A stretch of 64,000 bases of DNA from the NCBI GenBank assembly GCA_012934845.2, contig WNNJ02000369.1, positions 1 to 64,000 on the forward strand, in the 5' to 3' direction. This DNA comes from Pomphorhynchus laevis (Eukaryota; Acanthocephala; Palaeacanthocephala; Echinorhynchida; Pomphorhynchidae). Shown piece after piece: positions 33,131-43,042 of the stretch (position 1 is the stretch's first letter; every line of letters begins with the position of its first letter). The notes below the pieces were generated by a model. The model made no database searches. It was not told the DNA's origin and saw nothing but the letters and a program-made list of their open reading frames with translations. The translations under genes were made by a program, and so were the position numbers.

Positions 33131-36100
33131 ATACAAACAAAAAATTTAAACAGCTTAAACACACAATCATAACATACAACTACTTCAATAAATACAATAT
33201 GCCACGTGGTAAACCGTTGCCGGGTCCACGGTGTTGTGGATGTAATGGACAGTCGACCAAGTGCCGCAAATGTGTAAGCGCACTAGAAGAAAAGATATGT
33301 ATTGATTGCCTTGCACCATGCTGCCAAAATAGAAAAGATATGCCTTTAAATGGAGACAAAAATACATCTGGTCGTATGCCTTCGTTAACGGAGGAATGCA
33401 TAACGAATACAGAACCGCTATCAAACGACATTTACAATTCAATAATCACAAGCGATGACAGATATCATATCCCCGCTGACGTAGTGTTAGATCCTTACGC
33501 ATCAAAAATTAACTTATACTTCTAGAAAGTAATAAAGTGGATACCCAACCTAATATCACTTCCACTTTGCGAATCAAGGAAATTACTATCATCTGCCAAT
33601 ATGTCTTGCAAAGTATCCAGTCACGGAAAATATCATTAATCCGTAAAACCCTTACGAGACGATCGGAGATGTGGAAGTCCGGAATGCTGTCAGAGTTAAT
33701 GGATGAAGCGAGCTCCCTTCAACAACGACTGAGGAGCGCAAGCAACTGTGTGGGTTATACACAAGCTAACTGGCAAAAAAATTTGTACATCTATTGAAGG
33801 AGGGAAGAACCGGCGCCGCGATGAAATTACTAGACAACAAAAATCAAGAAAGTAATGTTCAAGTACATGCTCTTGATGGCATTTACGAAGATCGTACAGT
33901 CGAAAATATTTTGCTCGATATACATTCCACTGCTACTGAAGCTCAACCAGATGCTATACTTTATGCTCCGCTACCAGAATGTGTGCCCCATCATGTAATC
34001 GAATTTTGTCAAATCGATAGCAAGAAAATAATATTAGTAGCATTAAAAATATGGGGGAGCCGGACTGTCGGGAATAACCGCGTTAGAATTTCAACGCTTT
34101 TTGACATGTTTCAAGTCACACTCATTGAAACTAGCCCAAAGTATTGCCGATCTGGCCAGAAGAATAGCTACCGAAAGGATTGCATTTTCGACCATTGAAG
34201 CAGTATTAGCCAGTAGACTAATCCCACTGAACAAAAATGTCGGGGTCTGCCTATAGGCGTAGGGGACATCGCACGCAGGATAATAAGAAAAACAATAATG
34301 TCAGTGATCAAAAATCTATTGCAAAATGTTGCTGATAAAGTTCAATTGTGTGCATAACAGAGAGCCGGTATTGAATATGCTGTGCACTCTATTTCACAAG
34401 CATACGAATCAAATAAGAACCATTCCATTCTCACAATTTATGCAAGCAATGCGTTTAACAAGGCCTGTCGAAAGCTGGCTCTAGCAAATATAGCTAACGT
34501 ATGCTTAGCCATGTCACAAGTATTGCATAACACATATGGCGGCAGTATATTGATGACGACGGGAGATGGCGTGCTAAAAGCAACAGAAGGATTCACTCAA
34601 GGAGATCCGTTGGCAACGGCCGCGTTTGCAACTCTGTCGATACCACTTATCCGACGAATACAATAGCGTATACCGGATGTTACTCAAAAATAGTATGCGG
34701 ATGACGCAAACTTTGTGGGCACAACGGAAAACCTCAGACAGGTACGGGATTTGTTGATGGAGATAGGTCCACAATATGGATATATCGTTAACCCAGCTAA
34801 GTGCAAAATATTGGTTCACCCTAAACAAAAACTAAGAGTGATTAGTGTATTTCACGATGCGAACCTACATATAACGAATGAAGGTTTTACAATTCTTGGT
34901 GCACCAGTTGTAACCGTCGCATTTATTGAGCGGATCGTGACAGATAAGAGTAACATATGGTGCGAACAGCTACTTCAACTTAGCACATTAGCAAATAGGG
35001 ATGCTCATTGTACGTACTACGCATATATTTACGTTTTCCAGAACAAATGGCTTCACATTATTCGCACCACAAAATGCAAGCGGGAATAGTTTGGGCCACT
35101 AAATGAAAACATATTCGAAGTGTTCTGTACTGGTTTTTTCTCACAGAAAACCACTGACGAGCTAGAAAACGTATATATTCTAACTACCAAATTAGGCGGA
35201 CTTGGATTTCGGGATATCGTGGTCGAGGTACTTAATCAACACAGTTCATCAATTCAAATGTGCATACCGTTTGATAATGTACTTGCGAATGATTGTGAAC
35301 AATCGCAAATTAAAATTGCGGCCAATTAAGAATCCAAAATTTGGAACGTCAAAAGGAAAGGCGGGATGATGTGGAGGTTGACTTCCCCAGAACGACCCGG
35401 CTACTTGACTCTGCATCTTTGAATGGTACATCAGGTGGGCTAACAAGCCGTCATACAGAAGCGTTTGATAGTCATCTGTCAACTGTCGAATCCCGTGATG
35501 CTTTGGCGGTAAGGTACGACCTGGAACCGACAAACATAGCTCATACGTGTGTTCGTGGAGCTGAGTTCAACATTAACCATGCTTTATCGTGTAAACAAGG
35601 TGACCTTTCAATAGTTCATCACAATGAAGGTGGCGATGTATTGGCAACTGTCTTAATATAAATATGCTCAAGTGTGGCAATTGAACTAAGTTTAGCTCTA
35701 GTGCCTGAAATGTATATATTTGAAACTAGCACGACGACGAGAAATACCGATGCTTGTCTAGATATAGTATGTCATGGTATCTTCGGAAATAGGATGGAAC
35801 GCATGTTTATGAACGTGTGTATATTCAATTCATATACTGAATCGTATTTGCCGAAGTCAACACATACATGTTTCGAATACAATGAAAAGAGAAGTCGATC
35901 CAAATATGAGAAACGTATATGTGAGATCGATCACAGTTCATTCGCTCCGATTGTGTTTGCAGCTAAGTGGAGCAAATACCATACTTTCTGCTATGGTTGA
36001 GCAGGAAGTATGGCGCAATCCGTCGTGCATGTAATTGCCTCAAAAATTAGCAGCAAGCGAGCAAGAAGTTACTTCGAGGAGATCTCGTAGTTGCGAGCAA

Positions 36101-36330
36101 AATTGAGCATCGCGATGGCCAGGTCCATATCGCAATGCTTGCGTGCATATCGATCAAGGAGAGGAATTCCTGCCAATATTACGGAGGGTATCAGCGTGCA
36201 AATTGCGATAGCTGAAAAAAGAAGCACCCACAATTAATTGCAAGCATACACTCTGATGAAATGTTGATCTTCGTGTAATGATTATTATTTATGGGCCATT
36301 GGCGGGTAACCTTAATATGTATTTATTATT
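33130..36330 (+). mobile_element. RLE-type LINE, near full length, broken
   Basis: Second longest member of the family. The ATG at 33,199 begins MPRGKPLPGPRCCGCNG with the family N-terminal cysteine cluster (to about 33,340). Recognisable blocks follow in order: an LRKTLTRRSEMWK-like region (33,640-33,760), YASNAFNKACR (motif A, 34,440-34,480), GFTQGDPLAT (34,590), a YADDANFVG-like motif (34,695), the C-terminal AHTCVRGAEFNINHALSCKQ knuckle (35,540-35,600), an ACLDIVCHG-like D and MFMNVCIFN (35,755-35,830), and an EYNEKRSRSKYEKR segment (35,876-35,920). Many stops and frameshifts make it dead. The 3' end reads GGGCCATTGGCGGGTAACCTT at 36,293-36,313 and runs into TAAT-rich sequence. Confidence 0.85.
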
Positions 36331-36619
36331 AATTATTATAAAAAATTATAAAGATAATTAAATAATTAATAGTAATAATTATAATAGTTTTAAATAGCAT
36401 TTTACTTACACGAGAACTGTAATAATTTGTTTTTTACGTTTCAGTCAATCTCAGTAACCATTTTAATGAAAAGAAATATACAAACCGTGAAATCTTCTAG
36501 ATATAAGTACGTAGAATTCAGGAAGAATTCAAAGACTTTCACAAACGGTGCAATCATTTGGTATTTTTTAAATATAGTTAAACTTATTACCATACATCCT
36601 TCCCCTGTAGCATTGATAT

Positions 36620-37560
36620 GAATTGATTCTTATATAATTAGACAGAAATAATTAACAACACTTTCTAGCATACTTGTATTATCAAAATCCACTTTATGGT
36701 TAAGAACATGATTCAAAATGGCCGATGAAATATCGCCTCTTCGTACTGCTGAACGATTCCTATTTATTCTTGTTTCTAATAGACCATCAATCTATCCAGC
36801 TTAAATAGCATTACAATCTTTGCATTTTATTCCCTATTCTACACCTGATGTTATGTTTATTTTGGGTTTGCGTATAAGCATCGACGTCAAATTACGTTTG
36901 GATTGACAATATATTATTGTTTTATTATTACTATTTTTCCTTAGATTGTCTTTTAAACGTTTCAGACTCGCATGATCCACAAATAATGAGCGGATAAAGG
37001 ACAACATCTTCTTGATCACATCCACACATAAATCCTACTTTTTATAAGTAATCTTTTTTGATTTTATATAAGCTTGACGAATTGGTTATTTTGAAATTTA
37101 CGATCTATTAAGACAGCTTTCATTATTTCTCTCTGATCTACAAACATATCTCTAAGAACATATTTGAACGGTTTTAATATGTTCGCTGCAGCTACAAATA
37201 TATTATATTTGGGAGTGGGTATGCCTCGACCATACATGTAGACTCCAATTGATGTATGACTTTCGATAAATCTCCGTTACTTTATGTTTCCGTTTAACCA
37301 TAACATCCAGAAATACCATAGACTTTGTCAAGTCCTAAGTGTGAACTTCCCACTGAATAGCTAAATCTTTTTTATTTAGTGTTTTTCTTATGTTGTCGGC
37401 GCTTTCTGTTTTTTGAATATCATGAAAACATCATCGACATATCTCAAATATGAACACAAAATTGGCAAACGTTATATGTTTCCCAATTATACATATATAA
37501 GACAATTTATTTGGCCTGAGGAAGACCCCTGCCGGTGATTTAAATTTTGATATATCCTGT
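36620..37560 (-). mobile_element. Penelope-like element relic (RT plus GIY-YIG remnant)
   Basis: The reverse strand shows, in order, a LRYVDDVFMIFK RT catalytic motif (near 37,430-37,445), an FLDVMVKRK-like segment, a connector with HASLKRLKDNLRKNS (36,920-36,970), then KCKDCNAI followed by LLETRINRNRSAVRRGDISS (36,720-36,800). The last part matches the GIY-YIG endonuclease of Penelope-like elements (CxxCxxxYIGxT then R..EHR). Many stops are present, so it is an old fossil. It is a different Penelope lineage from the 3' ends at 40 kb. Confidence 0.65.
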
Positions 37561-37789
37561 AATTATCCTTACAGGTATCTTGTACAAAATCTTGATACAA
37601 TTTTTTTATCAAGCAAACCCAGAAAGCACTATCATTCTTTTGGTTAAATTCCGCCCGGATTTTATTAGACCACTGCCCGTTGTATATTCTGGAATATACA
37701 ACACGACCTATAAGCCACTACTATTCTCTTCATTGATTTCTTCATTATTTCGAATTGCTTTATTATATTGGGTTAAAAATTATCGTAAA

Positions 37790-38225
37790 TATAATAAAAA
37801 TATATCTTTAAAAATTCAAAAATGGATCTTTAAAAAATGCAAAAAGACCTCTGTAAATATGCAAATGGGATCTGTTAAAATTTGAAAGTTGATTTTAATG
37901 AAAAGAGCTGTAAAATTATACTACAATTGACTTTAATGAAAGAATTGATATATAAAAATGCAAAAATAGACAAATTAGACTACAATTAGACTATAATGAA
38001 AAAGTGGATCTATAAAAATGCAAAAATAGATCTATAAAAATGCAAAAATAGATCTATAAAAATGCAAAAATAGATCTATAAAAATGCAAAAATAGATCTA
38101 TAAAAATGCAAAAATAGATCTATAAAAATGCAAAAATAGATCTATAAAAATGCAAATATTGATCTTTAAAAATACAAAACGGGCTCTATAAAAATGCAAA
38201 AATGATAAATAAAAATGCAAACAGA
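37790..38225. repeat. 22-bp minisatellite
   Basis: A clean core at about 38,006-38,154 consists of tandem 22-bp units GATCTATAAAAATGCAAAAATA, about six to seven copies, with degenerate units on both sides from about 37,790. Each clean unit junction contains AGATCT. Confidence 0.9.
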
Positions 38226-38403
38226 GCATTTTAAGAAAATAAAAAAAAATAAAAATTTTAAGAAAACTAATTTTAAAAAAAAACTATTATTTTGTTAATT
38301 CTTAATATTAAAAAAAGTTTTTAGTCTTTTTAATTATGTTCATCTTAAGGCTGTATCTTCAATTCAAGGGATCCAAAGATCATCAGAAAGCGAAGATTGT
38401 TCA

Positions 38404-38688
38404 ATGAACAAGCAACAGATTAAAAATTCGTATATTTTTAAAAATATATTAGTATTTAGTTTGATTTCGATTCGTTTACTTACCAATATATATCTAATAG
38501 CAAGCCGACTTACCATAATACTTGACTATTCTAGTCGTGATCTCGATACTAACAACAACAGCAAGTCTATTTCATTTTGGTCTTTCACTAGATTCTATTG
38601 TTGTTATGCCTACATTGCGGTTGTAATCATGATTTTCAGTGATGCCCTGTTATGTATTCTGCGGTACGTGGTTATATTTATTTTGTAA
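38404..38688 (+). CDS. Unrecognised hydrophobic reading frame (94 aa)
   Basis: I do not recognise it. The frame is open upstream to about 38,330. A CTTAAG at about 38,350 would give a phase-0 acceptor before an acidic, Ser-rich stretch (AVSSIQGIQRSSESEDC). Two hydrophobic segments follow: ILVFSLISIRLLTNIYLIAS and the FYCCYAYIAVVIMIFSDALL region. It ends at a stop at 38,686-38,688, and a GTACGTG possible donor lies inside at about 38,662. It could be a membrane-spanning exon of the TMEM201-like gene, 5.8 kb upstream, with matching phase, or chance. I give it as a candidate only. Confidence 0.2.
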   Translation: MNKQQIKNSYIFKNILVFSLISIRLLTNIYLIASRLTIILDYSSRDLDTNNNSKSISFWSFTRFYCCYAYIAVVIMIFSDALLCILRYVVIFIL

Positions 38689-38699
38689 GCGTCAAATTT

Positions 38700-39420
38700 T
38701 GTGAATATTTAATTTTTAAAATTGTGTGGAGGTTACAATTTGATACAAATGAATATCAAGCATGCAATCGCTGAATGAGCAAGTTATTAAATATCGCTTG
38801 TTCGAGAGTTCATCCAAATCACTGTATTAATTTTTCGGTTTGCTTAATTAAGCAATTAATAATTTTAAAGGAACCAAGATTAATTTGTTTACATTAATTT
38901 AAAAAAATACAATATATAAAAAGGTAATTTTTATTTATTAACAAGCTTTCAATAGTTTAGATATTTTTTAACTTGAAAAGAATCTTGACTATCGAAAAAA
39001 ATTTCATTTTTCCTTGTGTCTATAATAATTACAGCAATATCTGTAAATTTCTTCAAACTAAACATATTGTTTGCTTTACGTAGTTTCTTAATTAATAATT
39101 TTAAAGGAACCAAGATTAATTTGTTTAAATTAAATTTCTTAAATTAAATTTTTTTTAAATTTTTTAAATTAAATTTTTCTTCACATAATTTTTTAAATTA
39201 TGTATTAATTTGACAATATATTTATTCTTGAGTCTATAATAATTCTAGCATGAAATTATTATCATTAAATTATCTAATTATGCATTAAATTATGTTAGAA
39301 TTGAATTGTGATTAACTTTATTTATTGTTTGCTTTTCTTAACGTAGAAAAGAAAAGACTTAAACATCAATTATTGATGTTTAAGTTTTTTGGTGTTAGGT
39401 GGTTTAAAGTCGTTTACTAT
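38700..39420 (+). other. AT-rich spacer with a 45-bp direct repeat
   Basis: The segment AATAATTTTAAAGGAACCAAG with its flanks occurs at about 38,855-38,898 and 39,090-39,133. A short hairpin (AAACATCAATTATTGATGTTT) lies near 39,360-39,382. No gene seen. Confidence 0.5.
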
Positions 39421-39423
39421 TAG

Positions 39424-39775
39424 TCAGATCAGCTAACTGATTCCCCGTATTTTATACTATATATAAATAAAAAATAATACTAACTTAAAATAAATTAATA
39501 AATAATAAATACTTAAATAATTATAAATAATTAATAATTATATTAGATTTTGTATAATTTACATTTATAAGGTTAAAATTTAAATTTGGAATTAAAAAAT
39601 CAATTTTTTTTGAATTGACTAATAAATAATATATAATGTATCAGAATAAAGGTTAGAGTTCATCAGAGGAACTGCTATGTTTTTACATTTCGGCCTCTAT
39701 TCCTCGATTCAACATAGCAGCGGTCCCAAATACATGCTAATGACGTATTTTATCTGATATAATGTTACAAAGTAA
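39424..39775 (-). mobile_element. Penelope-like 3' end, reverse strand
   Basis: Starts with CAGATCAGCTAACTGATTC at 39,424 and contains the TCATCAGAGGAACTGCTATG, ACATTTCGGCC and ACATGCTAATGACGTATTT blocks of the shared 3' tail. No coding part remains. Confidence 0.55.
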
Positions 39776-40204
39776 ATAAAATAAATAAAATAAATAAATT
39801 ATTTGTCAAAATAAGCAAACTTGTTTATTTTGACAAAAACACAAGTTCAATTATGAACAAATTTCTTTAAAAGTTAATCAATTGCAATAATTATAGATAT
39901 TTCAATTTTAAAATTTATGTTACAAAATATGTAGCTTCAGTTAAGCGATACAATTATTAAGAGAAATGTGATCTGTAAAGAACTTTGTTTAATTTAAACA
40001 ATAAAATATTCACAGATATCATTAACCTGAATTTTAATACATTATAAATCGAAAATTCATGGTTATACAAATGATTTGTGATAAGCAACTCACAAATCAT
40101 TCAAATAGAGGAATTATGAATATTTTAATTTTTTATATCAAGCAGTAGTTTTTCTGGAAATTAATTACCCACACTTTAAATTGTGCCTGGTTAGTTACAA
40201 ATAC

Positions 40205-40960
40205 TTACTAATCAGATCAGCTAACTGAATCTACGTATTTTATAATGTCTACATATCATATAAAATTAAAACAATAAATAAAATAGACCTGAATAATTGT
40301 TATAAGATTTAATATAATTAATATCTAACATTTAAAATTACAATTTAAAATAAAAGTTAATTGCTATAAATTGAATAATAAATAACAGGAGAATAAGGAT
40401 TAGAGGTCATCAGGAGGAACTGCTATGCTATCAGGTTTCGGTACATAACTCCTCTACCAAACAGATCAACTGGGTCAAATACATGCTAATGATGTATTTC
40501 CTCTGATAAAACTATCTAGTATCTTATTCTAATACAAAGTACATTATTTATTATCCATCCATAAAAATTTACCACTTAAGAGTTTAAATTTATTCTTTAT
40601 ATTATTGTGTTGATTTATATATTTTATTATTTTCTGCTTGATGTTATTTTTATAGTAACCTAGTTTAAAATATGTATCTATTAAATTATTGAAATGATTT
40701 TGAAGAAAGCCAATATCATTACAATTTGTTGCAATTCTTAAAATTTCATTATTTAATGTATTATATTTTATATTACATGGTATGCATGAATGCTCATGCA
40801 AAAATATGTTTCTTGTAAATTTAAATATGTCATCTTTACGATATAAATTAATAGTAGTTTTAGTTAATGTTAATTTAATGTTCATATCTAGATATACACC
40901 TTCTTTATCATTAATATTGGTTTTGTTAAGAATAAGGCTTTCTGGATAAATGTGCTCACT
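40205..40960 (-). mobile_element. Penelope-like (or related RT) element, C-terminal coding end plus 3' tail
   Basis: This copy explains the repeat family. A reverse-strand frame (40,885-40,544, 113 codons) ends KFLWMDNK-stop and is followed by the 3' tail to 40,205. The frame reads MNIKLTLTKTTINLYRKDD, then EILRIATNCND and a helical FNNLIDTYFKLGYY region. Upstream codons to about 40,960 give HIYPESLILNKTNINDKEG. This resembles the region after the catalytic YxDD of Penelope-like and related reverse transcriptases (YPxxLxLxKTN, YLDxxI, LYxKRDxFxF). The catalytic part is missing. The assignment rests on remembered family motifs and could be another RT class. Confidence 0.5.
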
Positions 40961-41019
40961 AATTGAATAAAAATCATTAGATTATAAATTGATTGTTCAC
41001 TCATATTGAATTATTTATT

Positions 41020-41225
41020 GTGGCGCGCCCAGCGCGCCACCCATGCCAGATGCGCCACCCTATGGTGGCGCATCATGGGAGCACCCTATGGTGGCGCATA
41101 AATGTTGAATCCTATGCGCATATGATTTTATGCGCCACCATAGGGAGCACCCTATGGTGGCGCATAAAATCATAAAAATCCATAGGGTGGCGCATCTGGC
41201 ATGGGTGGCGCGCTGGGCGCGCCAC
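41020..41225. mobile_element. GC-rich foldback MITE, 206 bp, with 7-bp TSD
   Basis: Starts GTGGCGCGCCCAGCGCGCC and ends with the exact inverse, giving terminal inverted repeats of about 46 bp. It is flanked by ATTTATT at 41,013-41,019 and 41,226-41,232. The corresponding site in arm 1 (near 31,930) lacks the insert, which gives an empty-site comparison. The interior is built of inverted TATGGTGGCGCA repeats, so almost the whole element can fold. No coding capacity. Its GC content contrasts sharply with its surroundings. Confidence 0.85.
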
Positions 41226-42028
41226 ATTTATTAGTGGAGAGAGTGAAGTAAAATATTTATTTAATAGAATTTTCAATTACCTACTGCTATCATCTTCAGG
41301 ACTATATAAAGATGATACATTTATTTCATATATTTATAGAATTTAGATTTATTTTTTACGCAGTTATAAACAAATTCATATTCAATAAAGCTAAAAACAA
41401 ATCAGCTATCTAGAAATAGTTAGATATCATACCTTTAGTATCATATTATATCTAGCAATATACCTTTATTATCATCAATATTAGTTTTATTAAGAATAAT
41501 TTTTTATTAAACCTATTACTTCTAAAAATATTAGAGTTAAATTAAATAAGCATATATTATCAATATATTGAAACATATATTTTATATGTTTATATAGTTT
41601 AAATTTTCTTTAAATCTAAATTTCTTTTTTATTCTAAATAACTAAATAAAATAGTTCTGAATTGTTTAAGTTAATTTTAATCATAAAAAGTAGTTTTGCT
41701 GGAAGATAATTGTTATTATCCCAATTTGTTGTTTTATAATTCAACTGTGCGTAGTTAGTTACACATATTTAAATATATATATTTTGCTGATCATTACAGC
41801 GAGGGCAGGAAAATAATTTACGAATAGAAAAAATGCCAGGTTATGTCATAGTAATAGTTTTTAAAAAGATCAGTGCAAGATAAACAGAGGTTTAATGCTA
41901 TATTCAAAATATTTATTTAAAACAAGTAACTATCAATTAAAAGTTTTTAAATAATTTATCTTACATGTTATTTTGATTTATTCATCAAATTTAATTTTAC
42001 ATAATTATCTGATATTTAATCATTTTAG

Positions 42029-42182
42029 AGTTGATACAGATGAACTAAAGTTTCAGTTTCTTTTACTTACAACTAATTTGATTGCGTATTATTCGCAGTA
42101 TTTCTCGTTAAAGCTAATTAGCCTTTTTCAAATCGTAAGTCTCGTGGCCTCACTTAACACTGCAATAGCTATGATTGTCTAG
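42029..42182 (+). CDS. Exon-like frame, possible insect gustatory-receptor C terminus
   Basis: A TTTAATCATTTTAG acceptor precedes 42,029. The frame reads VDTDELKFQFLLL, a hydrophobic stretch with FSLKLISLFQIV, and ends LNTAIAMIV-stop at 42,182. Length and pattern (ELKxF...L, hydrophobic turn, final T...I...I near the stop) resemble the last exon of insect 7tm_7 chemoreceptors, where ELxxFSLQLL is followed by a TYLVILIQF end. The match is by pattern only, and the diagnostic TYhhhhhQF is not conserved. An internal GTAAGT (42,135) could instead be a donor. The phase does not fit direct splicing from TMEM201-like exon 2. An inverted copy exists at 30,943-31,096. Confidence 0.3.
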
Positions 42183-42869
42183 TGAGTGGACCCGCCTTAA
42201 TATCACGAAAATATACAATAACTGACAAGAATTCATTCATGACAGTTTCGAATGATCAAATAAATCATTCAATGACATTGTTGCACACCATTATCGATCT
42301 GCTGGCATCTATATATTCCAACAAAATCTAATTGCACGTGCTCTGTAAAATTTGTGAATTTATTTAAATATAGAAATCTGTTAATATTGTACTTTAATTA
42401 ATTAAATTGATTGCTTTGAATAATCGATTAATTAGATATGTAAAATGAATCATTTTTAATTAATTCTCTTATCATTATTTTTGACTGTTACGTTACCACA
42501 AAATAACATGTATCCCATACATTTAATAATGTATTTTTTCTGCTGTTTTATATTTTACGATTTTGAATATTGTCGAACACTGTCAGTCTTAAATTGATTT
42601 TATGTATTATTTTATATATTTAAATATAATATTATATTTAAATAGTTATTAATGAGTATTGAAGTTTATAGTCTGATATATTTTACTTTATAGTGAAATA
42701 CTAAAAAGTGTAGTAAAGGAATTATTATAAACTACTTTTTAAAATTCATTAAATAATTTACATTGTAAATTATTAATATAATGGAGCAATTGCAAATAAA
42801 ATGCAAAATATTATAAAATTCAAAATATTGTACGATCACTGTATAATAATTCCAATTATAATTCGTATT

Positions 42870-43029
42870 ATAATGATGTATTTTTTCTGAATATAATTTA
42901 TGCAATTAACTAAAATTTATTTAGTAATACATTTTATATTGTAATGTATCCCAAATATTAAATAATGTATTTTTTCTGTTGTTATATTTTCTTATACTTT
43001 ATCTTTGTATACTTTATTTTTTTATTTTT
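42870..43029. repeat. 111-bp repeat, left unit
   Basis: One unit with TTTATGCAATTAACTAAAAT (from about 42,897) and AATAATGTATTTTTTCTG, interrupted by the RTE-like insertion at 43,043. Units continue at 45,800. A related unit also lies inside both duplication arms (about 30,590 and 42,530). Confidence 0.7.
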
Positions 43030-43042
43030 ATATACTTTATGC

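Larger units (their letters stand above)
40975..42853 (+). repeat. Arm 2 of a large inverted duplication
   Basis: Inverse partner of 30,265-31,963. It is longer because of a 206-bp GC-rich insertion (41,020-41,225) and some AT-rich sequence near 41,440-41,530 that again resembles the Penelope-like coding end. The outer end, GTATAATAATTCC at 42,841-42,853, abuts a unit of the 111-bp repeat. Confidence 0.85.

Noticed and set aside
42029-42182. Direct use of this frame as the next exon of the TMEM201-like gene.
   Set aside because: Exon 2 ends in phase 0, while this frame needs two bases from the preceding exon; the in-phase reading meets a stop at once.
30265-42853. The inverted arms could be terminal inverted repeats of one giant DNA transposon.
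   Set aside because: No transposase, integrase or polymerase frame lies between them, the flanks show no clear target-site duplication, and the interior is made of unrelated insertions and a host exon.
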